The notes under the pieces are model-generated. The model was not told where the DNA came from and ran no database searches. It saw only the letters and a list, made by a program, of their open reading frames with translations. Below, one piece after another: positions 1-13,300 of a DNA stretch of 64,000 nt. Position 1 is the first letter of the stretch. Every line of letters starts with the position of its first letter. The DNA is from Vanilla planifolia (taxonomy: Eukaryota; Streptophyta; Magnoliopsida; Asparagales; Orchidaceae). The stretch lies in NCBI GenBank assembly GCA_023846275.1, contig CM043865.1, forward strand, positions 8,544,068-8,608,067, read 5' to 3'. The translations under genes were made by a program, and so were the position numbers.

Positions 1-3000
1 ACACAATTGATGTGGGAGAAATCTAATAAGGAAGCAAGAACCTTGGAGTTTGATGTACATGTGGATCAACCAGTCAAGGTCTTGTTGAGTTAATGAGAGT
101 GGATGTGCATCATGCAATTATGCATTCAATAAGCACATTTCACAATGCACATTCTGCTGTAGGACTTTATGATGTACAAATGCGAAGTGTTGAGGGGATG
201 AGAGAGCATTGAATCACTCAAGTTGAATTAAGAATTTGTCTCCATTGTGGAGGGAGTGGGAGATACCATAGATATAGAGCAAATATAATCCAAGGTATTA
301 CAACCTTGATATTTCTGTATTTATCCTCATTTAGTAGATGTTAAAAATTTCTGTCTTAAACACTTTTCTTTAAAGTTTAGCATGTCATTTTTATGATGCA
401 CTTGTATCCTAGGCCACTAGTGTTATCAAAGCTTTAGTAGTGTTGTTGGTTCTCTTAATCAATCAAACCTATAGCATAATTGGCATCCAAGCCCTGCCTA
501 GAGTGAAGAACTCGACATTCGCTCATCTCGTATGGTTCTTGAACAAAAACTAGTTTGTTCTTCTTACAATATTGGCACTCGTTGAGTTTTTATGAAGGGC
601 TTATCTTTTGTGGCTATCTTGTTTATTTGGGTTGACCTCTTAAAACTTAAAGAGTCAAACTAAGGGACTACACCTTTTCTTCAACCAACTTGCCAATGCC
701 TCATAATCGGTTTGACTAAGAGTTGCAAAATCTAATGTCCAGATCGATCCTCTCTCCACATTAGCACTAATTAAGATTCATCATAGGAAAATGCCTCTTG
801 TGATTATCAACTCTTATTAGGTCTATTACCTGACACTGGGAAATCCCAGGAAAGTCTGCCCCTCGCTTTTCACTTGACTTAATCAATATCGATCTATCCT
901 TGGCATGTTCGAGTGATCCAAAATATAATCTGTCTTGAGCTTTGTGCTGCATTTCTACTTATTGAGGCTCAACAAAGGTCTTTTCTCTCTTGGCTATCTC
1001 CTTCAAGTCCATTCAGCAATCAGGGAGTCTTATCGAGTTTCCTCTCAATATACACTCGACTTGTCCATGCTTTCTAAACTTCATCTTTTCTCTCTTTTCT
1101 TTCTCCTACAAGTCCATCAATTAGCAATCAGGGAGTCTTATCGAGTTTCCTCTCAATATCTACTCAACTTGTCAATGCTTTCTAAACTTCATCTTACCTG
1201 AGTGGTCCAAATCCTAGTTCATGGCCACATTGGTACACTTTAGACTCTTGTTTGAGATCTAGTAGTGGGCTCGTCTAATACGGTTATCTCTTCATATCAT
1301 GTTCATCGACTAATACTGAAGGATTTAGATGGTTTCTTGGGCAGTTAGTTTTTCTTTTTGTTTTACTTTGATGTTATTCAGGAAGTAACAAAGAGCCCTT
1401 TGCTCATTGCTCACTCGACTCATCATTCCTATAGTAGGATAAACGTCAAGGTTTATTACGATTTGGCCTTTCAATGTCCTCTTGTTACCTAAACTCCATG
1501 AGTAGAAATGCATTATTACCAAGTTCTTGTGTAAGCCTAGATAAGTACATATTGGTAAGTTATATAATTGTAATTTTCATGACATAAATACATGAATGCA
1601 TACAAAAGGAATTTCATTAAAGTTAGCAAAATGTATACAGCAAATCCTTAAACCTCCACCACATTCCATGTTAGCTTTAAGGCCATCGTTGTATGTATAC
1701 TTTGAGAAGATGAGGCCCACCACCTTATGTTCACATATTGGGCTTACTATAGGATGATCTTGAACTACTCTCCTTGGTAGAACTAAAAGATGTAGTACAT
1801 GACTCTTTAACAATTGGTCGGCCTTGCTTCTCATGCCTCCTCTTGTGGCTTCTCAACATGAGCTTCTCTGCCTCTCAAACTTCAGCTAACAACTCTTCAA
1901 CTTTAGTTTATGGCTTAATATCCTTATTGAACTTAGTGTTTCCCTTGACCTGCCCTATCATTAGTGTTAATGATCAGACTCTAGGAAAAGATGCACGTAA
2001 GGTCATTGTTGATTTGTTCTGGAGGTAGGAGTGGCTTGTTATTAGTTGTTTTCACCTTTTTAGCAATCCTTTGATGTTTACCCTTTTTGTTCCTTCTTCA
2101 TGTGATATTTGAAAGGCTCACTAAGGGTCTTCAGAATTTCTTCCTCAACGACTATGGTTGTTACCTCCATGGTACATGTGACTCTGAATAATTTGCAAAA
2201 GGTTGTACGAGCCTTTCTCTTTTTGGTTTGAAGAGTTTGTTATTTTGACAATTCCTTAAAGGAAGTAATGGTTGCCTAATCCATCATCTCCTCAATGGAT
2301 GTTCTCTACTCCTCGTTTGTCTCTTTTCTCTCAAATATTGAATCATCATAAGCATTTCTACTTTGTCTACCAAGCCGCATTGTCACTTTCAGCCTTTATA
2401 TAAATGTTAATGAAAGGGCAGTCATACCTTATCTTCAAACATTGTCCTTAAATAAGCCTTCTTCTTCTTCAACAACTCAAGGAAACTTAGGTGTTTAGTG
2501 TCAACATTCATGGGTCCTTCGACCTTGTAGTTATAAGTTTTGACGAAGTCCTGTTGTCCTCCAATCTAAAAAGGATGAGAAGCAGTGTGAAGAGTGTTTG
2601 AATGGTTCTCCAGTGGATTACAACCTAACCAAGGATGTCATTCATTTCTTCACTAACATGATTGAAGTGGAACTGATCTAGGTTGAACTTGTATCAGTTT
2701 GTTACTAACATTTGTTTAAACTAACAAATCATCTAGTCAAACCCACATTAGGATAATCATGCACTTTGGTTGTTATCAATTCAATCTCTGATTGAATATT
2801 TTAGGATCCTTCAAGATTTCTTTTCTTTGACAATCAAATTATGGAATTGATAGTCAAAGCATGGAAAGCCATTTTCTTCTGAAGACTCTCCTTCATGCCT
2901 TTCTTTTCACAAACTCTTGCAATGTGCAAAAGAAAGTAGGAGAAATTATCAAGGAAGATGATAAACAAAAGCGTAAAGGAAATCCTTTGAAAGATCCATT

Positions 3001-5468
3001 ATACCACCAATCATAAGTAACTAGGGGTCAATTTACCTTTTGCTAATAGTTACTAAAAAACTATGGTTTTTCAACTATCAAGTGTAGAGTAGTCAACATT
3101 AGAATTTTTTTAATGCATGAGATGCCAGGTCCCAAATGATGCTTGTTGTCGTTTGTTTTAACTTATTGTCATACCCTCACTGCTCCTTAAAAGTTATGCT
3201 AAACATGTGTGATCTATCACCTTTAGTGAGATTATTGTCTTCAAGTACAAATTCATTATTCAAAACCCAAGTCATCATAATCCTCACAAGAAGCCCTAGA
3301 AAATGCATTGGATGCTTATGTAAGACCTTAAGATATTGGAAGTACACAAAATACAAAAGAAGATACATGATAAGAAAAATGATTTTTACTTCATTTTTCA
3401 AAAAATATACAAACTATGTTTCTTAAAGATTTTAAAAAGTTTTTAAGTCATGATGTTATCATGGGTGGACTAGACAACTCTCTAGCCTGGGCATGGACTT
3501 AATCATGTCATTCCACTTTATCTCCAATTGCTTGATGCTCTTTTGCTTAAGAAAAGGTCTTACGTAGATTGGGAGAGTATGGCAATGGTTATATTGCATT
3601 AGTAGCCATTGTGAATTGCTATTAGCAATTGCTCAATATGCATCTAATATGCAACAAAATTCCAAAGTCCTGAGGGGCTCAGTAGAGATGTATGGACCTA
3701 CTCTATTTCTTTCCCCACTCTCAAGCCTCCAAAATGCTTTGGGCAAAAGCCCTTCTCCCATTTAAGAAAGTGATCTTTGACCTCACGAAGCTTGTTCTAG
3801 AGGTCATATTCTTTTACACTAGTATCTCAATTCGAGCTCTCTTCTTTTGTAGAGTCTGCTACCATGACCTGATTATGTCAATACTAAACATTGTAGTAGA
3901 GAAACATTTTCTATGATCTCAAGCCAAATACTTCGCATAGAGGAAAACATGACATTGATCTTCACCACCTTGTAATTCCCAAGGCACAAAACTAATCATA
4001 TACCCATGACTAGTCTAGACATTCTTCAGCATATGTAACACAATGTTCTACCAACTTATAGTGGATCCATAACTTCAATTTAGGGTTCTGCAAAAGTCCT
4101 TAAGGAATCAATAATTGATCTAAAATCAAATTGAACTATTAATATGTAAAAATCGATCAAGTTGGGTTGGTCCTCAATTTCAATAGCCAAATACTCAAGA
4201 ACCCAAAAACCTATGGGGGTGCCCTTTCGGTTATCCATGAGGTATGCTGGTTGCTGATAGTAAGAAGATCACTCTGTTTTGTCCTTATTTTTTGGAAACT
4301 TCATTAAGGTTCTTCTTTCATTGTAGTGCAATGAATGGTCCATGGAAATAACATCAATCCTCCATGACAATGCAATCAATCCCCTGAACCTTGGGATGAA
4401 GATTATCATCATTAGCTACAGGCATGCAACACAAGCCAAGGAGATTGGCAATGCCATCTTGCAAGTCCTTTTTCTTTTACCCTACACATAACTTTACACA
4501 TTTTTTGATCTACCTCTCTATCTCTCACGTGCACTCTAATCAATCATTATTAGTATAGATGTATTGCTGTGTGGAAACCAATGCTATTCTTGAAATTGAT
4601 GTCATCTTGCATCTAGAATGATAGCAACATTGAGATCCATTCACCCCTCTAGTTGCTTGAATACAAGGTCAAGTTTATTGCGATGGATTAGAAGGATCAT
4701 GATATCTCTAAGACTAGAGCTACGGGCTATGTTGGAGGTAATTTTTTTCATTTTACTAGTGACAACTTCTAGGTTTGAAGGTTTTCTTTTTGGTGAATTC
4801 TTATTTCTTTTTTCATATTAACCATGCTTCATTGTTCTATAAATCCATAAAACTGAAAAGTTTAATAGAATTGTTAGCACAATTAATCACCATAACCCAT
4901 GCACGTCTTGGCTTGCTATGAGTGGGGTACAATGTCCCTCTTATCGTGATACATGTTGGGGCCTTGGATTGTATGTTACATTTGAGTTTTTGATATTTGA
5001 GAACTTTTCAAGATAAGTTAATTCAATATTTGGCTTGGAATCGATTGTTATCCATGTTGCACCCCTAGTTTTATCATTGGAAATAGAAGAGTGCCTACTA
5101 TGGAGTAACCCTCTCCTATGGTGTCCTCTTATCGTGATACATCTACTTGTATTCAGATAAAGAAGACTAAATTAGAATAAATTTCAAAAATATGTGAGTT
5201 GGCCCTTCTTTGACCCTCTCTCCAGTTGTCCCTTTTATTATAGTCATCACATCTCCAAGCGTTGCAATTGCTTCCTTCTATTTTGTTAAATCTGAGACCC
5301 CTATTCAAGGTTGTTTCCTTCATTTGGCTCTACTTCGACTTTACTACTTTAATCAAAGCATCATTGATGACCTTTGAACCTTCTGCTTCTTATCCTCAAA
5401 CACACTTAAAGATCCATGCGAAGGCATCTATTATTGGCTCTTTTGATCCATCAGAGTAAGCAATATTA
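1..5468. other. Gene-free AT-rich stretch, probably old repeat DNA
   Basis: No reading frame here shows recognisable domains or exon-like composition; open frames are under 100 codons and end in random stops. The stretch includes a 108-bp tandem duplication (listed separately). Because the coiled-coil gene downstream is 5'-incomplete, this DNA may be intergenic or may lie inside one of that gene's introns; the sequence does not decide. Confidence 0.5.
981..1196. repeat. Imperfect tandem duplication, unit about 108 bp
   Basis: Two adjacent copies share a core beginning GCAATCAGGGAGTC at 1016 and again at 1124, with the same flanking order (TTTTCTCTCT at the left, AAACTTCATCTT at the right). 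Copies differ by a few substitutions and small indels. It is a local duplication with no coding meaning that I can see. Confidence 0.85.
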
Positions 5469-6199
5469 TGGAAGAGAGAAAAGAAGACAAAGTTTGTGAT
5501 CCTTATCCTAGCAAGGAGGTTGTTGCTTTTATAGAAGAAATAGGAATCCCAGAAGTTGCATCTATGAGCAAAAAACTTGCTCCCTTTAATTTCAAAATTA
5601 AAGATTCAAGATATTGCCCACTAAAATAAGGAGACCAAGTTCCTCTTAGAAGAAGCTTTTGCGAGAGGCTATTTTACAATCTTAAGAAACAAAGAACAAA
5701 CTACCGAAGGAAGAATGAAGGCCCAATTTTTAGTCAAGTCATAATTAGTCAAGATTCACACAACATGAGCTATCATATGTACTCATGTTTTACCAATGTG
5801 TCCCAGCAATTCAATTGGCATAATGACTTGGTCTATTGTAGCAGTAATGGCATGGACCCATGAAGAAGGTTATAATGTTCAGGGAGCCAACCTTAATATT
5901 TTCTTGAAAAGTTGAGGAGCTTCATTAGCATGATTACATCAGCTAGCATCCACAAAGTCTCATCATTGGTTTGTGATCCTCTGGAATACCATGTGGAAAA
6001 TAATGATTATTGAGAGATCTGCCTTTTCACTATTGAAGACACCTTTGACTTGAATACCATTGTGAGCCTTGCCCCATTGTTCAAACTCATCACGGTGGTA
6101 TTTAGATGTATCCCAAGATGCAGTGAGCTTTGGTGCCAAAGGCATTGCATAAGATCTCTTGGGAGAAGAGATGGTGCTTTAGATATCACTACTAGATAG
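5469..6199 (+). pseudogene. Decayed reading frame of about 243 codons, unidentified
   Basis: Reading from the ATG at 5469, one frame keeps protein-like composition to the TAG at 6197-6199 and is broken by only five internal stops, three of them clustered near 5861-5910. Long clean stretches lie before, between and after the stops. Visible segments include EEIGIPEVASMSK near the start, NWHNDLVYCSSNGMDP in the middle, and SSLVCDPLEYH, LAPLFKLITVVF and RCSELWCQRHCIRSLGRRD towards the end. Several stops are compatible with C-to-T or G-to-A changes of Gln or Trp codons, as in methylated transposon DNA; this is inference. I do not recognise the family. It may be a transposon-borne frame or a dead host gene. 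No start context or partner gene supports an active gene. Confidence 0.6.
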
Positions 6200-6269
6200 T
6201 AGATAACCCGTCTACTACTTTAGAGACCACTCTCACGAGCTCAACTAGTAGTTAATTGGCTCTATGACA

Positions 6270-6530
6270 ACCAATCTTATTAGGTCTGCCCACCCTTGAT
6301 CCAAAGCAATTCTCTACCATCAGTATTCATTTATGCTAGCCACTCAAAGTCTTATTTCTTTCATAAATAGTTTGAGCCTACTATTTGCTTCTACACAAAC
6401 CAAATTAATAGTAAATCCCATTGGACATGCCCACTTTTGATCCAAACGAATCTTCTACCTTCAATATTCATTTCTTTTGACCACGTGAAATCATAGTCTT
6501 TCATACATAGCTTGAGCTTGCCTCCCAAAG
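6270..6530. repeat. Diverged tandem duplication, period about 140 bp
   Basis: Two diverged copies begin with a CTGCCCACCCTTGATCCAAA-like string near 6285 and 6426. Both continue through a TCTACC..CA.TATTCATTT core to TCTTTCATA.ATAG.TTGAGC. Identity is moderate, so the duplication is old. It directly follows the decayed frame and may belong to the same element. Confidence 0.65.
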
Positions 6531-7382
6531 AGATTACATTTGTACTACTCTATCATAGTGGATTGTTCGCCACTTGACACCATTGATTTTTAATATTCAC
6601 AGAATTTCATGTAAAATTCACGTCTAGTTTTTTTTTTCTCTGCACTTTGTTCTTTTTGACATCTTCCATCCACTAAACTCCACCCTTCAAGGCTAATCAC
6701 ATTTCCCTTAAGGTATATCTTTTGTTCACTCGACCTTTATTGAAGACCTCATGAACATCGTACTAATTGACATTAGTTTGGATCCCTAATTCTCTCATTT
6801 GTCAATGTTTTCACTTTTAAACTTGAATATGTTTACTTTTTTTAGATTATAATGTGTTTTGAATAGCTAAGTAAATGAGGTCTGTTACATCTTTGTTGTT
6901 TGTACCTGAGGATGATAGTTATTATATTCACTAATATATGTGCCAAAAATATGCATTTTTCTTCATGTCTTATTTTTTCTTTTGTGTTAGCATCATGGCC
7001 CTGTCTCTTCCTCTTTTAGCCATCAATCTTCCTGGTTCTGTTAAGTGAAACTTGTGTCTAGCCATATATGGTATAATTCTTTTGATCATTTCTCCTTGTT
7101 CTGGTAGAATTCCTTTTGTCTCGATGAAAGGGTTTTCCTTTGTTTTCATTTGAGCTTATTCTGATTGATTAGGAGTATGGCGTGGAAAACTTAGTTGCAT
7201 AACTCTTTTGCCATTGGGAGTAACATTGATATATTAAGCTCTGTCCTGTTAGTTTTTCGTTTTATTGAAGAAGTTTTGTGCTTGCTCTTGGTTTAGGTTC
7301 TTAAATCTTTCTTTCTAATGTATCTTTTTTGCGTTGCCTTGGTTATCTACTGACATCTTCTAGTCTGGTTTGCTAAATTTAG

Positions 7383-10300
7383 GTGTACATTTCTTTAAAT
7401 GCTGCTAATTTGCGACTTAATAAAACCAGAGAAGAAAGGGATCAGTTTGATGAAGCAAGCGATCAACTTGTTTTGCACTTGAAAGCTAAGGTTGGGCATC
7501 TTTTTTGACTTTTTTGTTCTCTTTCCATAGGTAGTTACTAGAACTTATTTTGCTCTACTTTTATATGGTATCACAGGAAGGTGAACTGTCCAAATCCATT
7601 CTTTCTAGTAAAGTTGAAGCTAGTGTTGTACGTACATGGATCAATTTCTTAGAGGATACCTGGATCCTTCAGTCATCATATACTGAACTGAAGGAAAAGG
7701 AAACCAAGTATGTCTTCTATCATGGCACTATTTTATCCTTATGCTTTCCCCATAAGAAATAATTATAGCACCTAAAATAATTTGTGGAAAAAAAAATTTG
7801 ATTGTCAATATCAATTGGAGCTAAACAAAAAATATAGAAGGATCAATTCCTTATGCCTCTGCATCAGGGCCTAATTAAAGTTTTCACGATAGATTCCAGT
7901 CACTTCAAATAGCCACTTGAATTTTGCTGATGACATGCCTTTTGTTTCTTCATCCTTTTTATGCATTGGATAGACTTTTACTTAAAAGCGACCAACAATG
8001 GTCATTTCTACTGCATTTTCAATTTGATCTTGACTATGCTAGCACTTAATTTGTTTAAGGTTAGATCATTCTTTGAAATCAAGCCGTTTAGTGTATAGTA
8101 TTCTTGTTTGATTTTCTTTTGTTTAATTCTGACATAGGGCAAAGCATGGCTGAATAATATTGAAGTCTATATCTTGTTCATTTCTTTGATTATTATGGTT
8201 ATCTAGGGCAAATGCTAGCTGGTTAGGTATTTTCTTGAGATGTTCTTACAATATATATGATATGTCAAGTCTTATTTTTTGCATTTATGAAATTGTTTTG
8301 TAGTTGGATGTCTATTCTTATTTGTTGTCAAAGCATTTTTTTCTTTTGCAAATGTAATATTAAATCAATTAAGACACATGAAGACAAACTCAAATAGTTT
8401 TTTGTTCATGTTTGTTACCTGAGAACCATAACCACCATGAATGCATTTAATTCCTTACGATTCATTAAAGTTCTGTCTTGGGTGCAACCATGTGTTTTTC
8501 ATTCGTTGTGAATGAAACTTGTGCTCACTTGAATTAACTTGTTTCTTTGCTGGAGTATTTCTCATAGTCCTGAAGTCAGTAGGGCATCATGCATATTTGA
8601 TAACCTTATTTTCTATGGCCCTCGCACAAATCAAAATAGTAGCACATCATGTTTGTTCATTCAAAGACAAACATTACAAAAGGTAGCCGTTTAACCCCTT
8701 TGAATTGAAAAAAACTTTTCCCTCAGTTCAATTGATTTCATGAATGAGCCATTTTAAATCCTTAAAGCTTTGTACTTACATGGTTGTTTCAAACGCTAGT
8801 GGAAGCACAAAAATTTCAATGTTAGGCTACCATACCAAATATGTTGTCTTGTAATGCAATATTTGTTATTGTTCCTCTATCATTTTGAGTTTTATGTTAA
8901 AATGGTTCCAAAGTGCTCTAATTTTAGTTGAGTACCATGCTTGACTTTTAAAGTGCTAATCTCTTTTTCTTTTATGTCCTTCCTCTTGGGAGCATGTAAT
9001 ACTCTATGTTGAAAAAGGAATAATGGTATCTACTTTATGTCCATGCCACATCCTATGCTTTTTTCATGCAAAGTTGACCAAACATTGTGAATTGAACAAT
9101 TATGCCAATGGAAATTCTCTTAAATTAGAGGTATTACTTGTTTCCTTTATAGCCAACACAAAGGATTTGGTCAAGTATGAAATATATTGGTGTCAAATTT
9201 TTCAATGGTTAATTATGATGGGAATCTCAAAATAATCCTCATTGCTAAATTATGATGGGATACCTAAAAGTAATCCTCATCCTTTGTGAATGGACGTCTA
9301 TATCTCTATTTACATTCATTCCTCATACATTAACATGATATTTGCTAGGAGTTAGGAACGAACTTATTGGCTTTAATACTATTGCTTTTAAGTCTCATTT
9401 ATGATGCTTGCCATCTTACTGCTGTTTTTGTCTCATCTTTTGTTTGGATCTGCTGTTTTTTACTTGATTTTCTTCTCAATAATGAAGCACTGAGATGGAG
9501 AAATACGGGTGCATTTTTTCAAAATTAATCAGATATCGGCTTTCGATTTTGAAGGTGATGTTTAATATAATTTTTGGGGCAATCCTATTTAAAAGGTTTA
9601 ATCTTTTGCTGAACCATCTCTCATATTCATGTCGCAAATATAGGATGAACTTGGACGTTCAATAGATCGCTTTAGGACCTTTGTTCACAACTTAAATAAG
9701 TTCAACGAAAGGTAATTGAATGTCATTTTAATTTTCCTTGGTCTTAAGTAGATGAATTCCATTTCAAAGCATCCATTTTTGTTTAATTTTTTAGGCTAGA
9801 AGCGACCAAGGATGCTGATCATGACATTTTAAAAGAAACGAGCCCAAAGAAGTTTCTTGAAGAAGAATATTTGGAAGATGAGAAAAAGGTAATTAATCAA
9901 TTTTATTGTTATTTAACTTTTCTCATTAAATAAAATATTATGATTTTCTATTGATCTTTCCATAAATTGTTTACAATTTTGATTCATGCTTGAACTGTGT
10001 CTGGTGTATTGTTTCTTGTTTGCTAGCCATTTGGAAAGGTAATTATTTCAATGTTGGCATTTAGCAAATTATGCCATGTTTTGGTCCAGATAAATTAGGT
10101 AATGTACTAAGCTCATAATTGCTTGATGATAGTGTCAAGCCTATCTTTGTTTGATGATAGAGTCTAACTATGTTGCCCATATTGAGTTTTTTCCTAGTTA
10201 GGTAGGGTCATTGTTGAGAAGAGGTGGTTAAAAATCCTAGTTCAAATTCAACTAAATGCAACTTTTTTACCCATTGCCAGCATCAAGCTTGTTAGTTATG

Positions 10301-13300
10301 ATTGGCATTTTCGATATGATAATTGGGATGGGTATGAGAACTCTATATTTTGTGGCTTCTATTAGTCTATCAGTGTGTTTCTTGATCGTCTCTAGATCTA
10401 TTATTGATGATGATCTTAATGTTTCAAAATTCTAGAGGATATCCTTCTACTTGTTCTCTTGGTCATATATATTTTTACTATTAGAGAAGGTCCTCGTCAT
10501 GTGATCATAGGTTATTTATCTTGTATTAGCCATCCTAATCTGTTTGGAAAAAGCTCTTTAAACTTGTTATGTGATTTTAACATTTGTTTGAAGACATAAC
10601 ACAGTGTTCTTTCTTTCGCATGTGGCTTTGCTTCACTTGCATTCTTTTGTCTTATTATGATTTCTACTTAAACCTCCTCAATAACAATGACAAAGCACTT
10701 ATTCTACAATGGTGGGCTTCATGAATCTTTTGACATGATGTAATAATGTTCTACATAAGCTTCGGAGAGAACGATATCTTAGTGTGATGGACGTTCCATG
10801 TTGCTCTTAAGTATTGGTGCGATGTAAATGTGGTGAAGATGTCAAGATTTTTGATAGATATGATTATAGTTGGAGATATCAGGAATAATAATCTTGGTTT
10901 CAAGATAATGGGATTAAGTCATATTTTTAAGTGATTTTTTATTGATATAAGATGTCATAGAAAAGATTAAGAGATTAATTTTAGGGTCATTCAATTATCA
11001 AATAATTCATGTTTGAGGAAGATTTGATGATCTATCTGTGAGGTGTTCTTGCCCGAAGATCTCGACAGTAGACCTCTTTGTAGAGTTGCAACAACGGAAG
11101 TTGATGCGTGAGAATAGTGAGAAACTAAGGAAGAAAGGAAGGAGAAAATAGTTGTTACAATAAAATTGAATTCTCTAAGAAGATTGAATTCTCCAAGAAG
11201 TTTGAATTCATGAAGTTATGAATTATTTTAATCATCGTTTATTACCTCTTTATATAGGCATTAGGATATAATATTTTTTTACAAAATATTTATTTAATTT
11301 TCATAAGAAACATGCGATTTTGACCGAAATCCAAAAACTGCAAATTTTGCTTCATAACTGGCCTATCCGCACACAGATTGCGCCAGGGCACTGTTCATGC
11401 ACGCAAGTATTGTTCTCACATGGGAAAGTGCCATGTCGTGTGCATGTTGACCGCATTAGTGCAGTAGGTGACCAATGCATGCACGTGCAACACATGTGCA
11501 TTGGTATGCACGATCGCACACACCTAGTGTGCATAGGCATCCAATATGCCTTGCCTTCTAAAGTGCATGCCAATACCTCCCCACGCATTGCGCTCTCTAT
11601 CTTGTCGGTAGCTAGTGTCTATGCACGACTGTGAGCGTGGTTCTCGGTGCTTGGTGTTGCAATGATGATTTTCATCATTTTGTCTTCTCTCTTAATTTTC
11701 TTCACAATTTTGGGTTTAATAAACCTAGAATTGAGCTCATGATGACTCAAAGGAAGATATTTGACAAAATTTTCAGAGCATTGCACATGTAATCCAATCA
11801 CACAAAAGTGTGACGCGTTCGGGCCACCTTCACGCAGGGCAAGCAACTTGGGCAGCTACGTGGAACAGAGTGCAAGATTATGTCTAGAATTGTTCTGCAA
11901 GGACAGCATGTGAGGCAACATAACAAGAGGCACATTAGCACACAAGACTCAATGAGCACAGCAGCATGGAAGACATGGTTGAGGATGGATGACCCACAAA
12001 AGACGGGCTGAGCACATAGGATGCGTGACCCAAGACATTGGCATACACAAAATGTGGCACGCAAGAAGCACAGCACTCGTGTTGCACCTGATGCACATCA
12101 CCATATGTGTAGCATGTCATGTTCACATACAAAGTGCATCTTGCTCCTGCAACCACTATGTGAAAAATAAAAAAATAAGTATTTTTTAAATAAATATTAT
12201 ATCCAAATTTTTATAGAAGAGAAGGGGTTAAAAAATGAAATTCTAATATTTAGCAAAAACATTCTTTCACTCTTTGTCATTTTCTTGTCATTCCACTATT
12301 GTAACTCTAACATAAGGTCTGTTGTCGAAGGCTTGAAGCAAGATGCCTTATAGGGGATTATATGTTTTGGTATCAGAGTACTTTAATTCGATGCTGTTGA
12401 TAAGAGCTAAAAAGTTAGAAATTAAAGAAATAGCCATGAAATGGAATTAGGTAGTCGAGGAGGTATTAGTCTAGATGACTGCTTCAATTATGTCACCATT
12501 AAACCAAGAGGCATGAATAGTTATAATAACCTAATAATTGCAAGTAATAATGGAGATGGCGTTAAAATCTCAATCCTCTCCTATAATAAATTTGAAAGAT
12601 AATCTATAAAAAAATTTGATTTTAAATAGAGAAATTCTAGATTAAGTATTAACCAAAGATATTTAAAGATGAAGATAAGGATGACATTTGAAAAAGTAGA
12701 AAATAAAGAAAGAAGAGACTACAATGCCTACCAAGTGCACCGCTGAGCACCACTGGATCATGTGGGAATAAAGAGGAAGAAGGGTAGCCCTGCCAATTTG
12801 ACAACATTTGCCAAACAAGGCTATAAAATCTCCTCTCGTCCACACGAATGGTCAGCTTCATTGGAGCACACCCTTATTCCCCAAACTCATCTTCCCTATC
12901 CGTCGAGCTCGACTTCTCCTTAGTCTTGAGTTCTTAGCACAAGGCACCTAAATTCGACCTTACCGAACTTTAGGATCCTTCTCTTCCTCCATATTTGAGC
13001 TTCTCATCGCTTCAATCGCCTTCCTTTATTTCTTTGAAGGACTCTTGACTTCAAGGGTTCTTTTTTCTTCTACTCCCCATTGGGCATGTGCACATTATCC
13101 CCTCGATCGCACCGAATAGGCGCTGAACCAGGTCAAATTCGAACCGAGATGAAATGTTATGATACTGAGTCGGCCTGCATTTAATAGTGGTTGAATCGAA
13201 CCGAATCAATGTCCAGACCAATCCGTTCTAACCTGCTCTGACCTGTGTTGACCCACATCAGCCCACACACGTACCCATGTCCACCAAATTGGATCCAGTC

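Noticed and set aside
11320-12189. Cluster of overlapping 65-104-codon frames on both strands
   Set aside because: They come from the GC-rich TGCA-word block of the gypsy LTR, which is poor in stop codons; no conserved motif and strong overlap between strands.
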